Assembly: GCA_902797435.1 (NCBI GenBank)
Contig: CADBSV010000039.1
Coordinates: 26,142-90,141, forward strand
Source of the DNA: an uncultured Bacteroidia bacterium
GTDB lineage: Bacteria > Bacteroidota > Bacteroidia > Bacteroidales > UBA932
Direction of reading: 5' to 3'
DNA: 64,000 nt
Made by a program: the position numbers and the translations under genes. How positions within the stretch are numbered: the first letter of the stretch is position 1; each line of letters starts with the position of its first letter. Under the pieces are notes generated by a model, which made no database searches, was not told where the DNA came from, and saw nothing but the letters and a program-made list of their open reading frames with translations. Positions 42,369 to 51,800 of this stretch are shown piece by piece.

Positions 42369-43952
42369 TCATTCATTTGGGGACAAGCCCAGCCATTCGA
42401 TGAAATCTTTTTTATCGCACACCGCGGCACCCACCTGTGAAATGCCCGGGCGGAAATAATCCTTGTCACGGTCGGCCACGAATCCCTCGCGGCCCCATGC
42501 TTCATAGTACATATAGAGTTTTCCCTTATGCTCGAATATCATGGGCAGCCATATTCCACCCTGGTCCCAGGCACCGTGCGGGCCGCGGGTGAAAAGGGGC
42601 TTCTCATTATCGACCTTGGTCCAGTGCACCAGGTCGTCGGAAATGGCGGCGTGTGCGCGGTCGGGGAAATCGATATGCGAAGAACTGCCGTAATAGGTCA
42701 TAATCCACTTGTCCACCCCTTCGAGGCGGAACACCCTGTTGCCGTACACGCACATACGGTCGAAATTCGCGGGACCGTCTCCCGCTTCGAGACATTTGAC
42801 CACTTCCGCTTCGCCAATCTTCATTGGGTCGGTGAAGATTCTCAGCCAGCATCCCTGATAGTAGTAGTACTTCCCGTCATGGAAGATTACGCAGGCCGGA
42901 TTGCCCTCGAAGACGGGGCCGTCCGACTGCTTTTCAAAACGATACCAGTCGCGGCTTACCGCCAGGCCGCAGAGTTTGTTGCTCTTGTCGCCGTAGGGCC
43001 GGCCCTTGTAGAACATCTGCACGCTTCCGTCCGGCATCACGCAGGGCGCGGGGCCGAGGATGCGCCAGTCATCCCATTCACCGGAGGCTCCCACGTCGAT
43101 CACCGGGTTGCCCTTGTAGTCGTCCCATTTCCCGAGAGGGTCGAAATCTTCGGCCTTCTGGGTAAGCAGCCCTATGGTCTGGTGCTCGCTCCTGCCGCTG
43201 CTCATGCTTCCGCTGCTTCCGCGGACATAGTAATACCAGTTGCCGTCCGGGGTCTCTCCGGGACCGAAGACATATCCTGCGGCGATGCACACGCTGCGCC
43301 ATGGATAGGCCGGATCGGCCTCGATATACGGATGACTGAACGGACGCTGGAAAAGCGAAATGGAGCTGAGGTCGTCGTCGGGGCCCTCGATGCTGTCAAA
43401 ATACCAGGCTTCGCCGGAAACGTTTCCGCCGGGGTCGAAATAGAAAACTATCTTCTGGTACCAGTTGTCCACCGGAGCCTGGCCGCTGAAGTCGAAAGTA
43501 TAGTCCTCCCACTCGCCGGCCTTGGTCGTGGTGGCGTAAACGTTCAGGTGCGGACACTCAGGAGCGTCGCCGTTTGCCTTGCGCTTTATCTGGCAGCAGA
43601 TCTGCACTCCGGCGCGCGGAGCGAGGATCTTGGCCTTGATGACAGGAGCGTTAAGGGTAAAGTCCATGGTCCTGGAAAGGGTAAGCGCCACGCCGCCGTA
43701 TGCGGCTCCCTGCGAAACGGCCACGCCGCAGCGCTTCGAGGAGTTTACTGCATCCTTGCGGGGATTTGCAGCCTCGGAGACGGTGATGTTGTTTCCGGAA
43801 ACCCCGAGACGGTAAATGTCAAAGTCGCAGTACATCAGCCTGCCAGGTTCCGTGGCACGGCGTCCGCTCCCTGAAGGCGGCACTGAAGACGAACCGCACG
43901 ACAGGCATACGAGCAGCATCAGGACAGACTGGCGGAAGATGTTCATTTGCAT
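42369..43952 (-). CDS. five-bladed-propeller glycosidase-like lipoprotein
   Basis: A 527-residue lipoprotein (lipobox C-L-S-C-G). Residues about 40-190 look like a carbohydrate-binding beta-sandwich. Residues about 200-520 show propeller blade patterns of the GH43/GH130/GH117 superfamily (L-G-P-A-P-C-V-M-P-D-G, M-F-Y-K-G-R, W-L-P-M-I-F-E-H-K-G-K-L-Y-M-Y-Y-E-A-W). The exact family and catalytic acids cannot be fixed by eye. An alternative ATG two codons in (43946) would be equally good. It is 3 bases after the DUF6259-like gene. Confidence 0.68.
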   Translation of the reverse strand: MQMNIFRQSVLMLLVCLSCGSSSVPPSGSGRRATEPGRLMYCDFDIYRLGVSGNNITVSEAANPRKDAVNSSKRCGVAVSQGAAYGGVALTLSRTMDFTLNAPVIKAKILAPRAGVQICCQIKRKANGDAPECPHLNVYATTTKAGEWEDYTFDFSGQAPVDNWYQKIVFYFDPGGNVSGEAWYFDSIEGPDDDLSSISLFQRPFSHPYIEADPAYPWRSVCIAAGYVFGPGETPDGNWYYYVRGSSGSMSSGRSEHQTIGLLTQKAEDFDPLGKWDDYKGNPVIDVGASGEWDDWRILGPAPCVMPDGSVQMFYKGRPYGDKSNKLCGLAVSRDWYRFEKQSDGPVFEGNPACVIFHDGKYYYYQGCWLRIFTDPMKIGEAEVVKCLEAGDGPANFDRMCVYGNRVFRLEGVDKWIMTYYGSSSHIDFPDRAHAAISDDLVHWTKVDNEKPLFTRGPHGAWDQGGIWLPMIFEHKGKLYMYYEAWGREGFVADRDKDYFRPGISQVGAAVCDKKDFIEWLGLSPNE

Positions 43953-43955
43953 GGA

Positions 43956-46040
43956 TTACTTTCTGTCTTTCCGATAATCAGCAGCGTCGAAAATGTCGAA
44001 GCGCATCTCGTCTGGACGAAGAAGCACTCCGTCGAAAGTGGCATTTGTCCTGTAGGAAGCGTTGTAGAGTATGCGGAGCACCTTGCTGCGGTCGGCATTG
44101 TAGTACTCGGAGAGCTTCACATAGTTGGGCCTTTCCCTTGAATCTATCACGGTGAAGCGGCCGTCGAAGAAGTATTCGCCGTACTCGACAAGCTTATCGG
44201 TGCAGAACTTTACGCACTCGGCGTAGGCGGGATCCTTGTCGATGGTAGCGCGGCACACATAAACTTCGGCGTCCATGCGCATACCCGTCATCATCGCATA
44301 CTTGAGCTGCCGGTCGTACTGGCCTTCCGAGCAGCGGACCCCACGGTTGGAGGTTATCACCTCGGGATAGACATAACGGAACAGCTGCGGGAATTCGTCG
44401 CTCTTGATTGCGAAAGAGGCGTTCACGTTGCCGTGGATGAACTGGTTGTAGCATGCGGCGCCTTCTGAAACGACTTCCGTCGCCAGCACGCGTCCGGATT
44501 CGTCGGCATAGGCCTCGGCCGCCTCCCAGAAAGCCCGCTTTCCGGCCCATTCCTCGTCAATGCGGTTGCCGTGCTCGTGGGCAGGATTGAAGCATGGCTG
44601 GAAGGGGCAGCCGCCATAGCAGTCAGCAAAGACGCACTGGGCATCCAGCTCATCACCCATGAAGCGCAGCTGCGAGAGCACCTGGTTTCGCCACAGAGGC
44701 GTGCACGAGCAGATGAGGGGGAACTGGTTCTTTCCGTTCACCAGCCTGAACTCTCCCCTGCCGGCATAAGAATACTGTGCACGGACGTCGCTGCCGTTGA
44801 TGTCGATTATCTTCACCTGGTCTCCGAAGGCCTTGTAGAATTCGGAGTTCTGGTCGAGGAAATGGCAGTTGCACTCCAGGATTACATGTCCGCCCATTTC
44901 CTGCACCTTCTGGATATTCTCTTTCAGCTCCTTGAAGGCTCCGGGCCACGGCTCCTCGTATTTGGGATACGCGCGGTCCATGCCCTCGAGCCACCATGCG
45001 AAAATAAAGATGGTGTTAAGGCCGTAGCGCTGCCCTATGCGGAACACTTCCGGAAGGTCGGAAGGCTTAAGAAGGTCTTCTCCGAACTGGGTGCGGAACA
45101 TAATTCGCTGCCAACCGGTCATGTTCTTTACCCAGTCTGCCTTCGCAGGAACCTTGTAGAAAGTCTTTTCGGCATAGGAGCGGTACCGGTCTGCCGCCGC
45201 TCTCCAGTCTCCGTCGAGAAGGCCGACGCAGGACGGGGGAAGGGTTATCTTCTCGCCCGGACGGGCCATGGGGAAGTGGTTGAAACCGAGGGTGAGTTCG
45301 GACGGCTGCGCGTGAATCTTCTGCCTGATGGACAGGAAACAATAGCGCATGTCGCGGTCGGGACGCACAAGATAGAGGAACTTGTCACCGCTCTGGATGC
45401 CGTACCAGCTCATGGTGGAACGGGGATAGGGAAGGTTGAACGTGTTCTCCTTCTCGTCATGCAGATAGTACTTCGCCGTTGAAGCCTCCATCCATGCCCA
45501 GGGGTTTTCCACCCTGCGGCCGAGCCCTGTGGGCAGATAAAGGGCATCCTCGGCCTTTGGGCCGCAAAGGGAGGAGAATCCAGCCATGGGGCACTGGACC
45601 TCGTTGATGCGTACGCCCTTGGTGTTGTTCTCTACGGTGGGAGTAAACTTTATAAGCCCGTCCTCGGCTGCTATGTCCAGTACGAAACGAACGTCGTAGC
45701 TTTCTCCCCACTCCGAAAGAAGACTCTCGTAAACAATCCTTATGGAGCCGTCTGTTGCCACGGTTACGTTCCCCTTCTGCTGAGAAGACAGGACGGGAAT
45801 TTCGGTCTTGAGCCCGTCGTCGAGGATAAGTCGCCAGAAATCGGTGCCGCGCAGGGCTTCATCATCTTTTCCCTCAATTGCAAAGACACCGCTGCTGCCG
45901 TCGGAAGAGAGGCTGAAAGAAAGGTTTGGTACGGATACCACCGGCTTCTTTGCTGCGGCCTGCCTTGCCTTCCTGGCTCCCGCCTGGGGAGCCGGGAAAA
46001 GGGCGGCAAGCACAAGGATTGCTGACAAGAGTCTTTTCAT
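43956..46040 (-). CDS. DUF6259-like TIM-barrel exported protein
   Basis: A 694-residue exported protein (signal peptide ending near A-G-A-R). An N-terminal beta-sandwich (to about residue 300) precedes a TIM-barrel-like domain with Y-G-L-N-T-I-F-I-F-A-W-W, G-G-H-V-I-L-E-C-N-C-H-F-L-D and A-Q-C-V-F-A-D-C-Y-G-G. These match the DUF6259 type of putative glycosidase; candidate acids are the Glu in L-E-C-N and the Asp in F-A-D-C. No activity is assigned with certainty. It lies between the second beta-helix lipoprotein and the propeller glycosidase-like gene. Confidence 0.65.
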   Translation of the reverse strand: MKRLLSAILVLAALFPAPQAGARKARQAAAKKPVVSVPNLSFSLSSDGSSGVFAIEGKDDEALRGTDFWRLILDDGLKTEIPVLSSQQKGNVTVATDGSIRIVYESLLSEWGESYDVRFVLDIAAEDGLIKFTPTVENNTKGVRINEVQCPMAGFSSLCGPKAEDALYLPTGLGRRVENPWAWMEASTAKYYLHDEKENTFNLPYPRSTMSWYGIQSGDKFLYLVRPDRDMRYCFLSIRQKIHAQPSELTLGFNHFPMARPGEKITLPPSCVGLLDGDWRAAADRYRSYAEKTFYKVPAKADWVKNMTGWQRIMFRTQFGEDLLKPSDLPEVFRIGQRYGLNTIFIFAWWLEGMDRAYPKYEEPWPGAFKELKENIQKVQEMGGHVILECNCHFLDQNSEFYKAFGDQVKIIDINGSDVRAQYSYAGRGEFRLVNGKNQFPLICSCTPLWRNQVLSQLRFMGDELDAQCVFADCYGGCPFQPCFNPAHEHGNRIDEEWAGKRAFWEAAEAYADESGRVLATEVVSEGAACYNQFIHGNVNASFAIKSDEFPQLFRYVYPEVITSNRGVRCSEGQYDRQLKYAMMTGMRMDAEVYVCRATIDKDPAYAECVKFCTDKLVEYGEYFFDGRFTVIDSRERPNYVKLSEYYNADRSKVLRILYNASYRTNATFDGVLLRPDEMRFDIFDAADYRKDRK

Positions 46041-46048
46041 CCTAGAGA

Positions 46049-48580
46049 TTATTCAAAAGCAACAAACTGGAGGTTGCCAGCCTTGCGAAGGTAGGTGCCG
46101 CTGGTGGTAGCCTTTCCGTAGAAAACTTTCGATTCGGCCTGGTAATCGGAAGCAAGAGATGCAGCCGCTTCGGTAGTGCCGTCGGAGTGTTTGATGGCAA
46201 AACCGAAGTGGTTGGATCCGGAAGACTCAAAAATGATAAGAGGTGCCTCGTTGGCTCCGGTGATAGCTCCTGCTGCATTCTTTGAAGCCTGAGAGGTTAC
46301 GCCTATTCCCTCGCCGAATACAGTGAGCCCAGAAAGGCCGCTTGCATCCATCTTGAGGGTAACCGTAGAGGTGGGAACGGCAATGCAGCGCTTGACTATC
46401 CATCCCACCATGGGAGATATGCCTCCCACCTTGGCCGGAGTCCTTTCGGGATTGTCGGACTTTTCAAAAACGGTGGTGGAATTGCCAAGATAATCGAACG
46501 TTACGAACCCTCCGCCGCCAAGAAGCCCGCCTGCGGCCTCGCACCCGATCTCGGAACCGAGCTTGATGGTGGAGTTGTTGTACCCGCGGATTACGGCATA
46601 GTAGGTGTTGCTGGTTTTAGCTGCCGGATTGTTGCTGCCCATGGCGAATCCCACAAGGCCGCCCACATAGGTCTGGCGGGCGCCGGACATGCCATTGACC
46701 ATCGCCTGCTTGTTGTTGCCGGAACTCACGTCGATGGTTCCGGTGTTATGGCACTGGTCAACAACGAAATAATAACCGGAGTCATTTGCGCCGACATAAG
46801 GACAGTTTGCATTGAATTTTGTGCTCATGCCGATGATACCGCCTATACCTGCCGCGAGCTGGTCACTGCTCTTGGTTCCGGATTTCTCTTCCCAGAACTT
46901 GATGGTGCCGCTGTTGCTGCACTGCACAAAGCGGGAATAGTGCCCCTCGTAATTCGTTCCGGGCTCGCCCAGAAGCACAATTCCGCACACTCCGGCTATG
47001 GCACAGTTCACAAGACACTGAACTCCATCGCCTTCAGCTTTCTTCACTATACTGATGTCGCCCTCGTTCACGCAGCGGACAAAGTCTCCGCAGGATGTTT
47101 CATACCTGTTTGCAGAAGCAATGCCTCCGAGATTGAAGGCGCGGTTCGCATCACTTATCAGGGTGATATCCATATCGCCCCTGTTGGTACAGTCGGTTAT
47201 CATGCCTCCGTTGGAAACCGCGAGACCTGCCAAATAGATGGGGCTGTGGGAAGCGGAAGTCTCGGTATAAACGGTGTTGATTTCGTTGATGCAATTCTCG
47301 AGGGTGCCGCCACGGAAAATGCGCACGGCAAAAGCGGCGTTGCCCCATGTGCCGGGATTATTGCAGCTTCCTGCAAGTGTAAGGTTCTTTACGGTGCCGC
47401 TTTCGGTTGCACTTCCAAGCCATGCCACAAGGGGAACGGTGGATGCATTCTGGGTGAGGGTGTGGCCGTTTCCGTCGAGAGTCTCGAGGAAATAGATATT
47501 ATTGGTGGCATTTTCGTATTCGGCCATATTGCTTCCATGGCGAAGGAGATTGGTTGCGACGGTGAAATCCTTGTAGATGTTGATTTCTCCGTCATCACCC
47601 TTCCACGCGTCGGCATTTTCCTGCTGATAGGAATCGGTAGTGAACTTGGATTCGTCGGCACACACGAATGATTTCCAGTCTTCCTCGCAATAGATGCCGG
47701 GGCCTTCGTATGTGTCGAGGGAGGCAAGGCTCCTGCTCTTTTCCGCCAGAACGCCCGCCTTTGTGGAAAGGTCGGCGGCTCCGGTATGCATAATCTGGTA
47801 CTTGTCGTCGGTGGTGACCACAAAGAGATTGAGCCCTTCCGGATAGTTTCTTGCAGGAACGGCGATAATAACCGGGCTTCCCGCAGCCGCACCTGCTCCG
47901 CAGTCGAGGGTTACGGTATTGTAGTTCTTGCTGGAAGCATAGTGGTCCGCCATTGCACAGGTGCCGAAGTCCACATCCATGCGGCCCCTTACGCGGGTGC
48001 CGTCATTCGCCATTACCCTGACACTCTTCACAGCCTTGTCGAAGGTGAGCTTGAGGTAGGCCGGAGCATGGGCGAAGGCCACGCCGTCGGTACCGGTGCC
48101 TATCATCACGGCAGTGGCAGGGTCGAACGAGCCAGCCACGTATGTCTGCGTAGAAGGAAGGGTTACGCGGGCACTGCCGGAAGTGTAGGATCCGGCCTCG
48201 TAAGCGCTTGCAGGATAGACGGCCTCATAGGGTGCCGTGAGAGCTTCGTCGAATTCGAATTCGGCGCTGGTGGGAGTTTTGATTTTTCCCGCATCGAGGG
48301 GCTTTGAGACTACACCGTTGACCACAATCTGGTCGCCGGCAGTCCAGGTTACATCAAGTCCCGAAAGGGCTGTCTTTACGGGAGCCTGGGCCGGTTCGGA
48401 AACATCCTTCACCGGGGCGGTGGCTTCAAGGGTGAATACTGTTTCTCCGAACACCGGTTCGGAAATGATTTCCTGTTCTGAAACAGTGACGTTTTCAGAA
48501 GCTTTCTGGCAGGAGACGAGAGCGAGTGCGGCGGCTGCCAAACCCGCAATAATGAGTGATTTTTTCATTGTCTTGTTCAT
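46049..48580 (-). CDS. fimbrillin-like/beta-helix lipoprotein (copy 2)
   Basis: An 843-residue lipoprotein (lipobox A-L-V-S-C-Q). The internal ATG at 48568 would give a signal peptide of more usual form. The N-terminal region has the pattern V-K-T-A-L-S-G-L-D-V-T-W-T-A-G-D-Q-I-V-V-N-G seen in fimbrillin-like proteins. The rest carries repeated C-x-N-x-G-x-I and G-G-[IL]-x-G beta-helix turns. It shares this architecture with the protein at 40043-42361. A 45-residue peptide gene lies just upstream and probably shares its transcript. Confidence 0.65.
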   Translation of the reverse strand: MNKTMKKSLIIAGLAAAALALVSCQKASENVTVSEQEIISEPVFGETVFTLEATAPVKDVSEPAQAPVKTALSGLDVTWTAGDQIVVNGVVSKPLDAGKIKTPTSAEFEFDEALTAPYEAVYPASAYEAGSYTSGSARVTLPSTQTYVAGSFDPATAVMIGTGTDGVAFAHAPAYLKLTFDKAVKSVRVMANDGTRVRGRMDVDFGTCAMADHYASSKNYNTVTLDCGAGAAAGSPVIIAVPARNYPEGLNLFVVTTDDKYQIMHTGAADLSTKAGVLAEKSRSLASLDTYEGPGIYCEEDWKSFVCADESKFTTDSYQQENADAWKGDDGEINIYKDFTVATNLLRHGSNMAEYENATNNIYFLETLDGNGHTLTQNASTVPLVAWLGSATESGTVKNLTLAGSCNNPGTWGNAAFAVRIFRGGTLENCINEINTVYTETSASHSPIYLAGLAVSNGGMITDCTNRGDMDITLISDANRAFNLGGIASANRYETSCGDFVRCVNEGDISIVKKAEGDGVQCLVNCAIAGVCGIVLLGEPGTNYEGHYSRFVQCSNSGTIKFWEEKSGTKSSDQLAAGIGGIIGMSTKFNANCPYVGANDSGYYFVVDQCHNTGTIDVSSGNNKQAMVNGMSGARQTYVGGLVGFAMGSNNPAAKTSNTYYAVIRGYNNSTIKLGSEIGCEAAGGLLGGGGFVTFDYLGNSTTVFEKSDNPERTPAKVGGISPMVGWIVKRCIAVPTSTVTLKMDASGLSGLTVFGEGIGVTSQASKNAAGAITGANEAPLIIFESSGSNHFGFAIKHSDGTTEAAASLASDYQAESKVFYGKATTSGTYLRKAGNLQFVAFE

Positions 48581-48595
48581 TTTACAGGTTCAACA

Positions 48596-48733
48596 TTAAT
48601 CCTCCCAATCGAATACATCGCTTTCCTCCGTGAGAGGAACGAGGCTGCCGTTGACACACAACGAAGCCTGAGCACCGAGAAGGATTTCGGTGATTTGCGG
48701 AGTCTGATACTCCTTCTTGTTTTGTTTTGTCAT
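48596..48733 (-). CDS. small 45-residue peptide of PUL-associated type
   Basis: An ATG-started 45-codon frame 15 bases before the beta-helix lipoprotein, same strand. It has a basic N-terminus (M-T-K-Q-N-K-K-E), then Y-Q-T-P-Q-I-T-E-I, a single Cys in A-S-L-C-V-N-G-S, and a strongly acidic, aromatic C-terminus (D-V-F-D-W-E-D). This Y-x-x-P ... E-I ... L-C ... D-W-E pattern recurs in many short Bacteroidetes proteins next to surface lipoprotein genes. Their function is not known to me. It is the first gene after a palindrome-bearing leader. Confidence 0.65.
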   Translation of the reverse strand: MTKQNKKEYQTPQITEILLGAQASLCVNGSLVPLTEESDVFDWED

Positions 48734-48764
48734 ATTACTGCGCAGTTTTGATTGTTTCAGTGTT

Positions 48765-48782
48765 ATGGGGATTTATCCCCAT
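48765..48782. promoter_or_regulatory. perfect palindrome upstream of the SusC/D operon
   Basis: ATGGGGAT-TT-ATCCCCAT is a perfect 8-bp inverted repeat with a 2-base centre, 31 bases before the small peptide start. A near-match to the -7 box (CATATTTG on the minus strand, 48784-48791) adjoins it, so the palindrome falls at the likely transcription start. It may be an operator or a 5' hairpin. Confidence 0.5.
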
Positions 48783-48853
48783 GCAAATATGAGTTTTCCC
48801 AAAACAACCCTACGAAAGATTATTTTCAGAAAACGCAAAAAAAATGGCAGCCC

Positions 48854-51800
48854 CTAAGAAGCTGCGTATTCCGAGGGGGTTACGCCGTATTGTTCCTTGA
48901 AACACTTGGCAAAATAGCTTTCGCTGGTGAAACCGGCGGCATAGCAGATTTCGGTTATGTTGTTGCCATGGCTGTTCTTCAGCATGGCGGCAGCCGACAT
49001 AAGCCTCTTGGTGCGTATGTAATTGCTCGGCGAGGTGTTGAGCATCTTGCGTATTTTGCGGATAAGGGTTGACTGGCTGATGCAGAGTTTGTCGGCTATC
49101 ATTTCATTGGAAAGTTCGGAGTTGCCGAGGTTTTCCTTTATGAAAGAATCGAAAGTGCGGAAGAATTCTTCGTCGCGCTTCGGAAGGCCGAACAACGAAA
49201 TATCGGTATCGGGCACTCCCGAAACAAGGGCGTCTCGCATCAGTTTCCGCCTCTCCAGAAGCCCGCGGATGCTGCTGCGCAGATACTCCAGGTCGAAAGG
49301 TTTTTCAAGATAGAGGTCCGCCCCGGCCTCCATGGCCTGAATCTTCGACTCTACCGATGCCCTGGCCGAGAGGATTATGATGGTGACATGCGAAATCTCA
49401 ACGTCGGAACGGATGCGTCGGCAGAGCTCAAGGCCGTCCATTCCCGGCATGGTGATGTCGGTCATCACCAGCTCCACGTTATTCTCCCTCATCACCTCCA
49501 GGGCCGATGCCGCACCCGTGCTGCGCATCACCGTGTATTCGTCGCTGAGCTTGCGGTAAAGGAAGTCCCTGAGCTCGGCATTGTCGTCCACAAGAAGGAT
49601 TATGGGCTTGGAGGCCGTATTCCCCTCAGACATCTCTTCGGACTCATTCGTTACCGGGTGGGGGGGGCAAGTTCGGGGTATCGTGAATACAAATGTTGTC
49701 TTTTCCTGGCCGGACTCCAGCACCAGGTCGCCGGAGTGCTTGCGGGCAAGTGAGCGGGCCAGCGGGAGACCTATGCCGAAGCCTTTGTGAAGACTGGAGC
49801 CGTCCTTGTGATACTGTACAAACGGCTTGAAGATGTCTTCCCTGAATTCTTCCGGTATCACTTCTCCGTCGTTCGACACCGCAAGACGGGCGAAGCCGTC
49901 GCGGGTAACGGAAAGCGATATGGCTATCGTCGTTTCGGCAAACTTGAGGGCGTTGATGAGCAGATTGTTGAGGATCTTGTTCAGTGCAGGCGCATCGGCA
50001 GACACCCAGACCTGCGGTTCGGAAACTGAAAGATTTATGCGGATATTCTGGTTGGTCGCGGTGTCGGAATAGTTGAACACTATCGAGCGCAGGGTCTCCA
50101 CGAGGTCGATATCCTCATTGTTGAGCACATACCCGCTCCGTTCTATCCTTACGAACTCCAGCAGCTCGTTCACCAGCATGGAGAGGTAGTCGGTGTTGCT
50201 CTTCATCACTTCCAGGTCGTGGCGGGTGTCTTCGTCAAGGCCCTCCTTTGATATCACGCTCTGCAGAGGCGTCTTTATCAGCGTAAGAGGAGTCTTTATC
50301 TCATGCACCACATGGCTGAAGAAATTGATCTTGTCGTGGAAGAGTTCATCCTCGGCCTCGCGGCGGTAGCTTGTCTCTTTGCGGCGCAGGATAAAGCGCA
50401 GGGCAAAGATAAAAACAAACGCCAGGACAGAGACAATGATGGCAATCCCCTGAAGCGAGGCGAAGAAAGTGGGTTTTATGGTTATCTCTACCGGAGCATG
50501 GGCCTCGACCCACCGGTTGTCGGATACGCAGGCCTGTATTTCGAGATGGTAGTTGCCGGACGGGACATTATAGTAATATACCGACTTCGTCACCGAAATG
50601 TCCTGCCAGTCCTGCTCGAAACCGTGAAGCCGGCAGCGAAGCTGATTCGAGGCCGGGAAAGCCAGGTTCATCACGGAGAATTCGAATCCGAATGAATTCT
50701 GCCTCGCCCTGAGGGTTATCCTGTCCATGAGGTCAGTATTCCCCGCAAGCGGGTCGGGGCCTATCAGCATCTCGGACAGAATCACCGCCGGAGCCGTCTC
50801 CATGGGACGGAAAGACGAAGGAGCGAAGAGCACGAAACCATTGTCTGACCCCGCCATCAGCTCTCCGGATCGGAGGATGATGCTGCTGTTTGTGAGCTTC
50901 CGGTCAAGCAGACCGTCGAACTCTCCATAGAGATTGAGGGCCTGCGAATGCGGATTGAAACGGAACAGCCCCTTGTCGGAATTGAGCCAGAGGTTTCCGT
51001 CGGCATCCTGACTTGCACAGAAGAAAACTCCGGTGGTAAGGGAAGGTATGGTCGAGGAGTCGTAAACCTCAAAGTGGCCGCTGTCGAATTTGGCGAAGCC
51101 GCTGCTGAAACCGATGGTCCAGACCTGGCCGTCCCTGTCTGCGAATACCGAAGATATTTTGTCGGAAGGCAGCCCTGTTCCGTCGCCATAGCGGTAGTTG
51201 CAGACAAGTTCGCATGTAACCGGATTCCAGACGAAAAGGCCGGTGGCATAACTGGAAATCCACATCAGCCCGTCCGGAGTTTCGTCCATCGAAGTGATGA
51301 ACACCCCGTCGAAGGCCGGAATCTGCACGAATCCGTCTGAAGAACGGTCGTAACGGAACATCCCGAGGGTATTTGCAAAATAGAGGCTGCCGTCTTCACT
51401 TTTGTAAATGACATACACCCTCGGGTCGGAAACTCCGGCAGAGCGGTGCAGCGTGCCGTAATGACGCACTGCGCCGGTAGGAATGTCGAGGCAGTAAAGG
51501 CCGTCCAGCGAGCCGAGCCAGAGTCGGTTCCCGTCCACGCAGGGGGCGCAGAGGCTCTTGGGAAGACTGCCTCCCGTCGGACGGAACGGGGACAGCTCGC
51601 AGCTGACGGGATTGTAAGTGAACAGTCCGCCTTCCTCGGTGGTAATCCATACGCGGCCGGATGCATCCTGTGCGAATCCGCTGACAAGAGTATTCTTGAG
51701 GGTTCCGCCGGGGTATCTGTCGGTCTTGCGGATAATCTGCTGCGACTTTCCGGAATAGCTGACGCCTCCGTCCTTGGTGCCCACCCACAGGCCGCCTTCA

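Noticed and set aside
40925-42403. Plus-strand open frame of 492 codons
   Set aside because: Antisense to the beta-helix lipoprotein, which has a signal peptide and family pattern.
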